Below, piece by piece: positions 39,437-48,760 of a stretch of DNA of 64,000 nucleotides; within the stretch, counting starts at the first letter, position 1; each line of letters starts with the position of its first letter. Made by a program: the position numbers and the translations under genes. The DNA comes from Pokkaliibacter plantistimulans (GTDB taxonomy: Bacteria; Pseudomonadota; Gammaproteobacteria; Pseudomonadales; Balneatricaceae), in assembly GCF_003194385.1 (NCBI RefSeq), contig NZ_LAPT01000109.1, positions 19,301 to 83,300 of the forward strand, read 5' to 3'. The notes beneath the pieces are model-generated. The model was not told where the DNA came from. It was given only the letters and a program-made list of their open reading frames with translations, and made no database searches.

Positions 39437-39820
39437 TCAGTCACCGATGACTTCCACCAGATCAAAATGCATGGCCATAAAGACATAGTCGTCATCCAGC
39501 AGCTCATCAGGCCAGCCATGACGCATGACCGCCTGCAGGTGTTCGGCGTCACAGCAACCTTCTGCTTGCCAGAGCTTTTCCGGGATGGCAGCAAAAGCTG
39601 CCTGATAAATGTCGGTCACGCGGATACGTCCGCGCAGGCGTTGCTGTGCATCCTGCACCATGGCCTCTTCCCCCACGATGAAATGGCGTGGATCGATGGT
39701 GCCGGGACGCTGGCTGTGCAGACGTGACACAATCGCCCGTTTTTTACCTTCCAGCACGCGCTCCAGCAAGGTGTTATCCCCAGTGGAATAGCTCCAGAAC
39801 TGAATCACCTTGAGAGGCAT
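39437..39820 (-). CDS. ASCH-domain protein
   Basis: 127 residues from the ATG at 39820, chosen as the start of the domain; the longer frame is not needed. ASCH features: LLERVLEGKKRAIVSRLHS near the start and the late VMRHGWPDELLDDDYVFMAMHF. ASCH proteins are PUA-like and bind RNA or modified nucleosides; some are amidohydrolases for N4-acetylcytidine. Specific role unknown. Single gene. Confidence 0.8.
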   Translation of the reverse strand: MPLKVIQFWSYSTGDNTLLERVLEGKKRAIVSRLHSQRPGTIDPRHFIVGEEAMVQDAQQRLRGRIRVTDIYQAAFAAIPEKLWQAEGCCDAEHLQAVMRHGWPDELLDDDYVFMAMHFDLVEVIGD

Positions 39821-39996
39821 AACCGAACAGGCTCCTGTTAATGGAATGGAAACATAGCATATAGCACAGCCTCGCCCCAGACGCGAAACTACGCCAGTGC
39901 GACCTAAACTAGCGAATATTGTATGCAATCCCAGCTGCGCTTCAGACCTCACTGCTGCTGACCATGCCCGCAGAGACAGACTGCATCCTCCGATGT

Positions 39997-42441
39997 TCAG
40001 TCTTGTGTTTTGTCCAGGTCGTAGAACAGGTCAGCCTGCGGCGCCAGACTCTTGTCATAGCCGTCGTTAACAAAGGTCAGAATGGAGTCAACAACAGGTT
40101 TGAGTTGTCGTTCGATATAGAGCTCATAGTCGAGCGGTGCCGTCGTCAGACCAAGAGCTTCAGGACCATGCAAGGTCAGCACGTATTCGACACTGCTGCC
40201 ACGCTCATAGCGCTCAGGCAGTCCTTGCTGCCGACGATGCTCACGCATCTTGCGCGCCGCCTGCACATGGGGAGGGACGTTTTTTTGATAGGCATCCAGC
40301 GGACGTCGCAGGCGTTTGCGGTAAACCAGCTCGGCGTCGCATCGACCGCCCAGCAGGTCATCCACCTGCTGACGCAGCCAGTTACGATAGGGCTGATTGA
40401 GGAACACCCGCTCATACAGTTCGCGCTGAATACGCCGGGCAAAGGGTGTCCAGTCGGAGCGGACCGACTCCAGTCCCTTGAACACCAATTTATGTTCGCT
40501 GCCCTTGCTGACCAGACCGGCGTACCGCTTTTTGCTGCCCTCCTGCGAACCACGAATAGTCGGCATCAGAAAACGGCGGTAATGGACTTCAAACTGAATT
40601 TCGAGGTGGCTGGCCAGATTGAACTCCGTCAGTAACCGGTCTCGCCACCAGTCATTGATGGCAGCAGCCAGCTCCCGCCCCCGGGCACACGCCTGCTCTT
40701 CGCTGTGATGACCATGTAAATGCACAAACAGTGAATCGGTATCGCCATAGATCACTTCATAGCCCTGCCGCTGAAACCAGGCCTGACTATCCTGCAGTAT
40801 CTGATGACCACGCAGCGTGATCGAGCCGGACAGTCGCCGATCAAAAAAGCGACACAATGGCGAACCCAGCACACCATAGAAAGCATTCATGATGATTTTG
40901 ATGGCCGTTGCCAGCGGAATATTGCCATCACGTTTTGCCTGATCCCGCGCCTGCCAGCATTCCGCCACCAGTGCGGGCAGGATAGGCTCCTGCCGCCAGA
41001 AACTCGCCTGATTGAAGCCATCCACCCGCTCACTGTCTGGATGTGCGCCGGATAACCCTTCTACCAGAGCATAGGGATCAATCAGGAAAGTACGAATGAT
41101 GCTGGGGTACAGACTTTTGAAGTCCAGCACCAGCACATGATCGTACAGCCCGGGCCGGGAATTCATGACAAAGCCACCGGGACTGTCCACCGTCGCATCG
41201 CCAGAGGCATAAACCGGTGCGACATATCCCTTGCGATGCAATCGCGGTAAATACAGGTAGTCAAAGGCGGCAGCTGAGCCCCCTACCCGGTCCAGCGACA
41301 ACCCCGTCAGATCAGCACGGGCAATCAGGTAGGGCATCAGTTTGGCATGATCAAAGATGTCGCTGACCAGCCGACAGTCTTCCAGGTTATACGCGGCCAG
41401 CGCCCAGGGATCGTGGCGAAACAAACGGGTAATTTCTTCGCCACGCTGATCAGGATCTTCAATCAGTTTCTCCCGCCCAAGTAACTCTCGGGCGACTTCA
41501 TTGAGCGCAAAGCTTTCAAACTGCCAGGTAGCCCCCCTTAAGGTATCGATGCCATCCAGTACTACCCGCCCCGGCCAGTCGACAAAGTAATGATTGGTGG
41601 TACGGGACTCGCGCAGATGCACTTCCTGCATTCCCCGCCCCCAGCGCAGCGGGATACGCTCCTGCTCACAGGCTCGTGCGAGCACCTTGAGATCAAACCC
41701 AACAACACTCCAGCCGATAATGGCATCAGGGTCCCAACGCTGAAAATAGTCCTGCATGGCTTCCAGCATGGCTCTGCTGGAGTCAAACCATTCGATCTGC
41801 AACCCAGGATCAACGTTCACCGGTCTGGGTGTTTCCTCCCGTTGCATCAGCACGACGCTACGGTCGGCCATTTGCAGTGCAATGGAATAGATGTGCCTGG
41901 CATCCATGGTAGTTTCGATATCCAGTGACAACAGCCGCAGCTCAGGTTGCACATCCGCCTTACGTGCATGCTGGCTAATCAGGCACAACGAGCCATCCGC
42001 ATTCCGGCGCCAGCTCCCGCGCACTTCGATGCCAGCACGAATACCCCGCTCCATCAAAAAGCGTTCTTGCGGTCGAACATCTTCTTCCATCAATGGGATA
42101 TGAGCGGCCTGAAGTTTCTCCCGACAGCGGTAGAAACCGGTGAGACTGCGGCAGTACAGACCTAGTACAGGCTGCTGCGAAAAATCGGTCAGCGGCAGAG
42201 GCTGCAGACGCCACCCCTCCTGATCAACAAGAGCCTGTTGAGCCTCTGCCGCACTGGCCGCCGGGAGAAAGCAGATCACCTCCTGCTCGGGCACTTCCCA
42301 ATAGATGGCGCCTTCTGCCGTCCATAGCCAGTACCCCAGACACAGGCTGCCAGCCATATCGTAGCCATGGCGACTCAGCACATACCCGCGAATTTGTATG
42401 GGCGCCTCGACATCGGTGGCGATTACCTGATTTGTTGCCAT
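39997..42441 (-). CDS. polB: DNA polymerase II (family B)
   Basis: 814 residues (E. coli 783). Damage-inducible family B polymerase with 3'-5' exonuclease. Exonuclease motif DIETT, then polymerase motifs DFKSLYPSII (motif A), KIIMNAFYGVLG (motif B) and YGDTDSLFV (motif C). The N-terminal region fits PolB. In E. coli polB is in the SOS regulon; no clear LexA box was spotted here. Confidence 0.97.
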   Translation of the reverse strand: MATNQVIATDVEAPIQIRGYVLSRHGYDMAGSLCLGYWLWTAEGAIYWEVPEQEVICFLPAASAAEAQQALVDQEGWRLQPLPLTDFSQQPVLGLYCRSLTGFYRCREKLQAAHIPLMEEDVRPQERFLMERGIRAGIEVRGSWRRNADGSLCLISQHARKADVQPELRLLSLDIETTMDARHIYSIALQMADRSVVLMQREETPRPVNVDPGLQIEWFDSSRAMLEAMQDYFQRWDPDAIIGWSVVGFDLKVLARACEQERIPLRWGRGMQEVHLRESRTTNHYFVDWPGRVVLDGIDTLRGATWQFESFALNEVARELLGREKLIEDPDQRGEEITRLFRHDPWALAAYNLEDCRLVSDIFDHAKLMPYLIARADLTGLSLDRVGGSAAAFDYLYLPRLHRKGYVAPVYASGDATVDSPGGFVMNSRPGLYDHVLVLDFKSLYPSIIRTFLIDPYALVEGLSGAHPDSERVDGFNQASFWRQEPILPALVAECWQARDQAKRDGNIPLATAIKIIMNAFYGVLGSPLCRFFDRRLSGSITLRGHQILQDSQAWFQRQGYEVIYGDTDSLFVHLHGHHSEEQACARGRELAAAINDWWRDRLLTEFNLASHLEIQFEVHYRRFLMPTIRGSQEGSKKRYAGLVSKGSEHKLVFKGLESVRSDWTPFARRIQRELYERVFLNQPYRNWLRQQVDDLLGGRCDAELVYRKRLRRPLDAYQKNVPPHVQAARKMREHRRQQGLPERYERGSSVEYVLTLHGPEALGLTTAPLDYELYIERQLKPVVDSILTFVNDGYDKSLAPQADLFYDLDKTQD

Positions 42442-42802
42442 GACTTCTCATTGCGATGCAGTCGTAAACACTGCAGTTAAACAATTCGCGCTCTGGATGG
42501 CACTGCTGATGGCCGGAATCGATAGGAAACACGAAGGTTGCCGCCAATCTATCACAGGAAAATTGTTCCTCCGTATATATTGTTGATAGACAAGCCATTG
42601 TTGACCATGCTGTAGAACATCGACTGCCATAATTGGATAAATCCCGTACACTGTTTGTCAAAGCCATGTAACATTTTGACGCACCTGAGAATATGCTCTG
42701 AGGATCATCAGATTTTCTGCCATGATCCTGCGTACCCCGATTGTAAGGGATACGCCAATACCCCGCAGGATGTGCAATTGAGCCCAGGGTTTAGGAGAGG
42801 CT
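42442..42802. other. divergent control region polB / response regulator
   Basis: 361 bp without a gene. The last 80 bp hold a nested inverted repeat (42725-42771). No known riboswitch pattern was recognised. AGGAGAGG at 42791-42798 is the Shine-Dalgarno of the response regulator gene. Confidence 0.45.
42725..42771 (+). repeat. nested hairpin in the leader of the signalling operon
   Basis: Outer arms ATCCTGCG/CGCAGGAT (perfect, 42725-42732 and 42764-42771) enclose a second stem GCGTACCC/GGGATACGC with one bulge. It ends 31 bp before the ATG of the response regulator. Could be a DNA operator, an RNA structure in the leader, or a terminator lacking T. Confidence 0.45.
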
Positions 42803-43798
42803 ATGACCTATTCTGTTCTGATATGTGATGACTCGGGTCTGGCTCGCAAACAGATGGCCAGAGCCTTGCCGGAAAGTTGGGCAACCACACTGGACTTCGC
42901 CACCAACGGTGCAGAAGCGGTCGCCTGGTTACGCAGCAATCCTGTCGATGTGATGTTCCTTGATCTGACCATGCCGGAAATGGACGGGTATCAGGTTTTG
43001 GAATGGCTGCAGCAGGAAGGGCTCGAGGTCAAGGTCATCGTCGTCTCCGGTGATATTCAGCCGGAAGCCCACCAGAGGGTCATGAACCTTGGTGCCCTGG
43101 AGTTTCTGCAAAAACCCGTGGCTCCGGAAAAGGTACTGGAAACCATCGAGCGTTTTGCTCTGCGCCCTGACACCCCCGCCAGCCAGAATACAGTGACTGC
43201 CGAGTTTGAGGTTGACCTGCAGGACTGCTACCGCGAGGTGGTCAACGTCGCCATGGGGCAGGCAGCTGACCGACTGGCGCGATTACTGGGGGTGTTTGTC
43301 CGGCTGCCCGTACCCAAGGTCAACTTTATCGAGCCCACCGAAATCCAGATGGCTCTTGAAGCGGTGTCGGACCATCAGAGTCTGTCGGCAGTCTGCCAGG
43401 GCTTCATTGGCTCAGGCATATCCGGTGAGGCGATGCTGCTTTTTGCAGACTCTGATTTCAGTGATATTGGCCAGTTGATGAACTTCCCCCTGCCATTGTC
43501 CGAACATGACCAGCTCGACCTGCTGATGGATGTGGCCAACATTCTGATCAGCGCCTGTATCAAGGGTATTGCCGAACAACTGGATATCGAGTTCAGCCAG
43601 GGGCATCCCGTGGTGTTAGGCCAGCACTGCAGCATTCGCGATCTGGTATCCACCCTCAATCAACGTCCGCAAAAACTGCTCGCCATCGAGATCAGCTATG
43701 ATCTGGAAGATCAGCATATTACCTGCGACCTCCTGCTTCTGTTCACTCCGCAGTCCGTTCCGGCTCTCAACAGCCGAGTCAGCCTGATCATGGAATAA
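42803..43798 (+). CDS. response regulator with CheC/CheX-like C-terminal domain
   Basis: 331 residues. Receiver domain (1-120) with the acidic pair D9/D10, phospho-acceptor D54 (VMFLDLTMPEMDGY), S82 and K104. The C-terminal part (about 135-325) resembles CheC/CheX phosphatases (NVAMGQAADRLARLL, ANILISACIKGIAEQL), which could dephosphorylate itself or another CheY-like protein. No histidine kinase adjoins. Lies 5 bp before the diguanylate cyclase gene, so the pair probably links phospho-signals to c-di-GMP. Confidence 0.88.
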   Translation: MTYSVLICDDSGLARKQMARALPESWATTLDFATNGAEAVAWLRSNPVDVMFLDLTMPEMDGYQVLEWLQQEGLEVKVIVVSGDIQPEAHQRVMNLGALEFLQKPVAPEKVLETIERFALRPDTPASQNTVTAEFEVDLQDCYREVVNVAMGQAADRLARLLGVFVRLPVPKVNFIEPTEIQMALEAVSDHQSLSAVCQGFIGSGISGEAMLLFADSDFSDIGQLMNFPLPLSEHDQLDLLMDVANILISACIKGIAEQLDIEFSQGHPVVLGQHCSIRDLVSTLNQRPQKLLAIEISYDLEDQHITCDLLLLFTPQSVPALNSRVSLIME

Positions 43799-43803
43799 CT
43801 GCT

Positions 43804-44760
43804 ATGCCAGACCAACACGATAAAGAGTTCAACGAGTTCCATTGGATGGTGAACATGCTGCAGACCCTGGATGTCGGTCTGGTCGTCATTGACCGCCAGC
43901 AACAGGTGCAGTTGTGGAACGGTTTCATGGAAAATCACAGCGGTATGAAGCCTGATGTCGTCCGCGGTCGTCAGTTGGCAGAAATCTATCCGGAGATGCC
44001 TCACGACTGGCTGAATCGTCAGCTCAGCATGATCTTCACGCTGGGTAACAAGGCTTTCTCCACCTGGGAGCAACGCCCCTATATCTTCCCATTCCATACC
44101 TACCAGCCCATCACCGGGCAGGCAGATCTGATGTACCAGAACGTCACCATCATTCCCCTGCTGGGGCTGGATGGACGGGTCAATCACGCCTGTATGATGG
44201 TTTATGACATGACAGATGCGGCGGTCAACAAGCAGGGTCTGAAAGCAGCCAACGATGAGCTGGCCATGATCAGCCGCACAGACGCCCTCACCCGGCTGTT
44301 CAATCGTGGGCACTGGGAAAGCGAGCTGGAAAAGACCTATCGCCGCTACCAGCGCACAGGCGAGCCCCATTGTCTGGTGATGTTTGATATCGACCACTTT
44401 AAAAAGGTCAATGATGGCTTTGGCCATCCTGCAGGTGACGAGGTTATACGGCAAACCAGCCGGATATTGCGTGCCTGCTTGCGTGTTACCGATGTGGCGG
44501 GTCGCTATGGTGGTGAGGAGTTTGGTGTCATTCTGATCAACACGGACATTGCCGGTGCCAACTTCTTCGCTGAACGCCTGCGCAAGCAGATTGAAAAACA
44601 TGCAGTGAACTATGAAGGGCAGTCCATCAGCTACACCATCAGCGTAGGCATTTGCCAGCTCAGCCAGACTATCCACTCCCACAAGGACTGGCTGGAGAAA
44701 GCCGATCAGGCGCTGTATCGCTCCAAACAGAATGGTCGCAATCAGGTTAGCCACTCCTGA
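43804..44760 (+). CDS. diguanylate cyclase with PAS-like sensor
   Basis: 318 residues. Residues about 10-140 form a PAS-like domain (MLQTLDVGLVVIDRQQQVQLWN). A GGDEF domain follows, with the active site GGEEF at 236-240 and an intact RxxD product-inhibition site at 227-230 five residues upstream. It makes c-di-GMP from two GTP and should be feedback-inhibited. No membrane segment, so cytoplasmic. Co-transcribed with the receiver-CheC protein. Confidence 0.93.
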   Translation: MPDQHDKEFNEFHWMVNMLQTLDVGLVVIDRQQQVQLWNGFMENHSGMKPDVVRGRQLAEIYPEMPHDWLNRQLSMIFTLGNKAFSTWEQRPYIFPFHTYQPITGQADLMYQNVTIIPLLGLDGRVNHACMMVYDMTDAAVNKQGLKAANDELAMISRTDALTRLFNRGHWESELEKTYRRYQRTGEPHCLVMFDIDHFKKVNDGFGHPAGDEVIRQTSRILRACLRVTDVAGRYGGEEFGVILINTDIAGANFFAERLRKQIEKHAVNYEGQSISYTISVGICQLSQTIHSHKDWLEKADQALYRSKQNGRNQVSHS

Positions 44761-44812
44761 TCTGTGATCGTTTTTGGGTGCCTATCTGTCACTAGCAAGT
44801 GAGTGCCATTCG

Positions 44813-44847
44813 GGCTAAAAACCGACTATAATGCGCGGTTTTTAGCC
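44813..44847 (+). promoter_or_regulatory. queC promoter inside a perfect 12-bp inverted repeat
   Basis: Arms GGCTAAAAACCG (44813-44824) and CGGTTTTTAGCC (44836-44847) enclose an 11-bp loop holding a perfect TATAAT (44827-44832). A weak -35-like GTGCCA lies about 18 bp upstream. It may be an operator covering the promoter, or the terminator of the cyclase gene. Confidence 0.55.
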
Positions 44848-44858
44848 GTGGGACGTCC

Positions 44859-45521
44859 ATGAAAGATAAAGTCGTCGTTATTTACTCTGGAGGAATGGAC
44901 TCCTTTACCGTGTTACACCGAGCCCTGCGTGATGGCTATGAGGTGTACCCGCTGTCGTTCAACTACGGCCAACGCCATGCCAGAGAATTACTGGTGGCAG
45001 AGGAAGTCTGTAATTCCCTGAGCCTGAGTCACAAAGTCGTCGATATCCGAGCCATCAATTCACTTCTGGCTGGTTCGTCTCTGACCGATGACATCGACAT
45101 TCCTGAAGGTCATTACGCGGCGGACAACATGAAGTCCACTGTGGTTCCCAATCGCAACATGATCCTGCTGTCTCTGGCCATCGGCTATGCGGTCTCCATT
45201 GGTGCACGCAAAGTCATGTACGGTGCACACTCTGGCGACCACACTATTTATCCTGATTGCCGCCCTGAGTTCGTCGAGAAGATGAACGACGTGGCACAGA
45301 TTGCCAATTTTGAATCCGTACAGGTTGTCAGCCCTTATCTGTACAAGAACAAGATCGACATTCTGGCCGATGGTCTGCGTATGGGTCTGGACTACAGCAA
45401 AACCTGGACCTGCTACAACGGCCGCGAATTGTCGTGTGGCAAATGTGGCTCCTGCCAGGAACGTCTGGAAGCCTTCCAACTTAATGGTGTCAAAGACCCG
45501 CTGGATTATGAACAAGCCTGA
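44859..45521 (+). CDS. queC: 7-cyano-7-deazaguanine synthase
   Basis: 220 residues. Converts 7-carboxy-7-deazaguanine to preQ0 with ATP and ammonia, for queuosine in tRNA. N-terminal PP-loop motif [10 protein letters not shown], a C-terminal zinc site [15 protein letters not shown] (C-x8-C-x2-C-x2-C). First of queC-queE-queD; 93 bp separate it from queE. Confidence 0.97.
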   Translation: MKDKVVVIYSGGMDSFTVLHRALRDGYEVYPLSFNYGQRHARELLVAEEVCNSLSLSHKVVDIRAINSLLAGSSLTDDIDIPEGHYAADNMKSTVVPNRNMILLSLAIGYAVSIGARKVMYGAHSGDHTIYPDCRPEFVEKMNDVAQIANFESVQVVSPYLYKNKIDILADGLRMGLDYSKTWTCYNGRELSCGKCGSCQERLEAFQLNGVKDPLDYEQA

Positions 45522-45616
45522 ATTGCTCACGGCCTGGCCATCCCCTACGGCGGTTCTACTGCAACCTGGCAATGGCGCTGCTGATACATGCCGCGCCCAT
45601 GCCATGAGGGCTGGTG

Positions 45617-46264
45617 ATGGCAGGTAAAAAACGTTATCAGATCAAGGAAGCCTTCTACACCCTGCAAGGTGAAGGAGCTCACAGTGGGCGACCCGCCGTA
45701 TTCTGTCGTTTCACAGGCTGCAACCTGTGGTCAGGCAAGGAAAAGCACCGGGCCACTGCTGTCTGCCAGTTTTGTGATACTGATTTTATCGGTACGGATG
45801 GTCAGAATGGGGGGCAATTCGACAGCGCTGACGCCCTTGCCCGTCATATACATGGACTCTGGCCCATCACTACTGAAGGCCAGAAGTATGTGGTCTGCAC
45901 CGGTGGTGAGCCACTGCTGCAACTTGATCCCGAACTGATTGAAGCCTTCCATCAGCTGGGCTTTGAAATTGCTATCGAGTCCAACGGTACTCTGGCAGCA
46001 CCGGCCGGCATTGACTGGATCTGCATCAGCCCCAAGGCCGATGCGGAACTTCAACAGCAGACTGGCCACGAACTAAAACTGGTCTATCCGCAGCTGCTGG
46101 CGATGCCGGAACGTTTCACCCATCTGGACTTCCAGCACTTTTACCTGCAGCCCATGGATGGCCCCGACCGGGAAGCCAACACCAGGGCTGCCATCGCATA
46201 CTGCCTGGCACACCCACAATGGCGTCTCAGCTTGCAAACCCATAAGTATCTGGGTATCGACTAA
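45617..46264 (+). CDS. queE: 7-carboxy-7-deazaguanine synthase
   Basis: 215 residues from the ATG at 45617 (GAGGG 6 nt upstream; the GTG at 45614 is too close). Radical SAM enzyme that turns carboxytetrahydropterin into the deazaguanine ring. The cluster motif is CX14CX2C (C NLWSGKEKHRATAV C QF C), the expanded form of the Burkholderia-type QueE rather than the usual CX3CX2C. Stop overlaps the queD start by one base. Confidence 0.96.
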   Translation: MAGKKRYQIKEAFYTLQGEGAHSGRPAVFCRFTGCNLWSGKEKHRATAVCQFCDTDFIGTDGQNGGQFDSADALARHIHGLWPITTEGQKYVVCTGGEPLLQLDPELIEAFHQLGFEIAIESNGTLAAPAGIDWICISPKADAELQQQTGHELKLVYPQLLAMPERFTHLDFQHFYLQPMDGPDREANTRAAIAYCLAHPQWRLSLQTHKYLGID

Positions 46265-47115
46265 TGGCTTTAACCCTTTTTGTAGAAAACCTTACCGTTC
46301 TGGACTGCTCACTCCTGAGTGCCGATCAAGGCATTCAGGGGGAAAGCTGGCGCGTGGATATCGAGCTGGATGGCGAGCTGGATCAGCAAAGTATGCTGCT
46401 CGACTTCGGTGAGGTGAAAAAGCAGATCAAGCGTCATATCGATGAGACACTGGATCACACGTTGCTGCTGCCCGGCCGACTGCCAGGCTTGCTCATTGAA
46501 AAAGAGGCAGAGCAGACGCGAGTCGTGTTTGACCACTGTCGTTTTGGCTTTGAGAGCAGCGGGCCCGCCCAGGCTTACTCGTTGCTTGACTGCGAGGCGA
46601 TTACTGCCGAGTCAGTTGCCTTGCATCTGCAACAGCTGATTCAGCCCTTGCTACCTGACAACCTGCAGCAGGTCCGTTTCACGCTGGTGAATGAACAGGT
46701 TGATGGCGTGATGTATCAATACAGCCACGGCCTCAAGAAACACGGTGGAAACTGTCAGCGGATCGTCCACGGCCACCGCTCCACGATTCGTATTTTCCGT
46801 AATGGTGAGCGTGATCGTCAGGCCGAAAGCGCATGGGCAACACGCTGGCAGAATATCTATCTGGGTACGGCGGAAGACGTGACTGGCCACACTGAGCATC
46901 AGATTGATTTTGCCTACAGCAGCAATCAGGGCCACTTTACCCTGCGCATGCCTGCCGCACGCTGCGAAATCCTTGATCGCGATACTACCGTAGAAGAGCT
47001 GGCACGGTATATCACCGAGCAGCTACACGATCAGCACCCCGACGCAGAGTGGCGAGTGCAGGCTTTCGAGGGCATCGGCAAAGGCGCTATCTACCGTATT
47101 CCTCCCCGCAGATAA
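46264..47115 (+). CDS. queD: 6-carboxytetrahydropterin synthase, tandem-domain form
   Basis: 283 residues, about twice the usual 120-140. Two T-fold-like halves. In the first the zinc HGH is replaced (GIQGESWRV) but the catalytic LDH is kept (DETLDHTLLL) with DFGEVKKQI. In the second the catalytic Cys and HGH are kept (CQRIVHGHRS) and TTVEELARYI supplies the substrate Glu, but LDH is not visible. The two halves may build one composite site. Last of queC-queE-queD; makes carboxytetrahydropterin for queE. Confidence 0.85.
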   Translation: MALTLFVENLTVLDCSLLSADQGIQGESWRVDIELDGELDQQSMLLDFGEVKKQIKRHIDETLDHTLLLPGRLPGLLIEKEAEQTRVVFDHCRFGFESSGPAQAYSLLDCEAITAESVALHLQQLIQPLLPDNLQQVRFTLVNEQVDGVMYQYSHGLKKHGGNCQRIVHGHRSTIRIFRNGERDRQAESAWATRWQNIYLGTAEDVTGHTEHQIDFAYSSNQGHFTLRMPAARCEILDRDTTVEELARYITEQLHDQHPDAEWRVQAFEGIGKGAIYRIPPRR

Positions 47116-47190
47116 CACCGCACCAGAATGCTGGCTGACCATGAACGTGGCCACGCTAATCCGTCAGTCAGCATCACACGACTAACCCTG

Positions 47191-47688
47191 TCAGCCGTTG
47201 TTCAAACTCGTTTCGAGCACCCCCAGCAAACGATGCAATGCTGCCTTATCATCGTCTGACATTTCTACCAGCAGCGCTTGCTCCCAGGTACGCGCCTTGG
47301 GCACCAGCCGCCGATAAAGCTCCCAGCCCGCCTCACTGAGGGTTATCCGACTCTGGCGATGATCACCACGCTCACGCTCACGATCAACCAGCCCCTTGCT
47401 AACCAGACAGGCCATGGCGCGAGACACCTTAGCCTTGTCCATCCATGTTTGCTCACCAATAAACTTGGCCGAGAGCGGCTCACTGCTGACGCCAAGAGTT
47501 GCAAGAATGCGCCACTCAGGAATAGTCAAGTCAAACTCCTGCTCATACACGGCTGAGAGGGCCTGACTGATCCGCCCTGCCAGGGTATTGAGCCGATAAG
47601 GCAGAAAGTCTGCCAGCTGCAGAATATGACTGCCATCCGATGAAGCAGGCTGTACGAACAAATTACCGAGATGATCTTGATGAGACAT
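47191..47688 (-). CDS. MarR-family transcriptional regulator
   Basis: 165 residues with a winged helix (about 60-130: LSAKFIGEQTWMDKAKVSRAMACLVSKGLVDRE region, key WMDKAKVSRAM). Divergent from phhA (193 bp), so it may control phenylalanine breakdown, as HmgR-type MarR/IclR regulators do in relatives. The Shine-Dalgarno is weak. Confidence 0.88.
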   Translation of the reverse strand: MSHQDHLGNLFVQPASSDGSHILQLADFLPYRLNTLAGRISQALSAVYEQEFDLTIPEWRILATLGVSSEPLSAKFIGEQTWMDKAKVSRAMACLVSKGLVDRERERGDHRQSRITLSEAGWELYRRLVPKARTWEQALLVEMSDDDKAALHRLLGVLETSLNNG

Positions 47689-47881
47689 AGGCCAAAGGTG
47701 CAGATATAGACAGTTAACGTAGGAACAAGCTTAGCGACAGACGACGCATCATGCCATTTACCAGCGCAATTGTCCGTACTCATGGCGCTTCCTTCATACG
47801 ACCAGCTCTTTGCCTTGCAACCTTGGGCACTACCCCCAAAGAACAGAGCAAACAACCCGCTTTCATCGTGAGGACGTCATC

Positions 47882-48691
47882 ATGGGCAAATCTTCACGTT
47901 ACACCGCTCATACCGCTGACGCGGCAGGCCTGATTCACTACAGCGATACTGAGCACCACACCTGGCAGCATCTGATTCACCGTCAGGTGCCCTGCATTCA
48001 GGGCAAAGCCTGCAAAGAGTATCTGCATGGTCTGGCCACGCTGAACCTGCCTACTGATCGTATTCCTCAGTTAGCGGAGATCAACGTCGTTCTGCAAGAC
48101 ACAACAGGCTGGCGCGTTACCCCTGTCCCCGCGCTTATTTCTTTTGATCACTTTTTTCAGCTACTGGCGCATCGTGCGTTCCCCGTTGCTACCTTTATCC
48201 GTACCCCGGAAGACATGGACTACTTGCAGGAGCCGGATATTTTCCATGAAATTTTTGGCCACTGCCCTCTTCTGACCAATAAGGACTTCGCCGCCTTTAC
48301 TCACACCTATGGTCGGCTGGGTTACCACGCCACCAAGGAGGAACGCGTTTATCTGGCAAGGCTTTACTGGTTCACCATTGAGTTTGGTTTGCTGAACTGG
48401 CAACCAACGTCAGCAACAGACCGGGCTTATCGTGTGTATGGCGGCGGTATACTCTCATCCATTGGCGAGACCGAATACGCCTGGTCCAGCCGCCCCAGCA
48501 TCGTGCCATTTGATCTGCTCACGGTGTTACGCACCCCTTATCGCATTGATATCATGCAGCCCAGGTACTTTCTGCTGGATAGCTTTGAAACCTTGCTGGA
48601 GCTCAGCCAGCTGGACCTCTTGCACTGGGTCCGTCAGGCACAGCAGCTAGGCCTGCTCCCAGCGTTGTTTGAAACACCGGTATCCGCCTGA
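47882..48691 (+). CDS. phhA: phenylalanine-4-hydroxylase
   Basis: 269 residues from the ATG at 47882 (GAGGACG upstream; the longer frame has no site). Hydroxylates phenylalanine to tyrosine with tetrahydrobiopterin and O2. Iron site: HEIFGHCPLLTN gives the two His, and a later Glu in GLLNWQP/TEYAWSS region completes it. Size fits the bacterial monomeric enzyme. The usual partner phhB (pterin dehydratase) is not adjacent. Confidence 0.96.
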   Translation: MGKSSRYTAHTADAAGLIHYSDTEHHTWQHLIHRQVPCIQGKACKEYLHGLATLNLPTDRIPQLAEINVVLQDTTGWRVTPVPALISFDHFFQLLAHRAFPVATFIRTPEDMDYLQEPDIFHEIFGHCPLLTNKDFAAFTHTYGRLGYHATKEERVYLARLYWFTIEFGLLNWQPTSATDRAYRVYGGGILSSIGETEYAWSSRPSIVPFDLLTVLRTPYRIDIMQPRYFLLDSFETLLELSQLDLLHWVRQAQQLGLLPALFETPVSA

Positions 48692-48760
48692 AAAACCACA
48701 GCCAGTGCCAGTCGCTACAACAGGTTTGCATTGCCTGCATGACCATGACAGTCTGTGCCG

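Noticed and set aside
42725..42771. c-di-GMP riboswitch in front of the signalling operon
   Set aside because: The hairpin lacks the conserved GEMM-I/II bases; only nested inverted repeats are seen.
43711..44754. Minus-strand open frame of 347 codons opposite the diguanylate cyclase
   Set aside because: The plus-strand gene has GGEEF and RxxD motifs in register; the mirror frame has no domain.
44761..44858. preQ1 riboswitch before queC
   Set aside because: No preQ1-type stem-loop with an A-rich tail; the perfect palindrome around the -10 box explains the region better.
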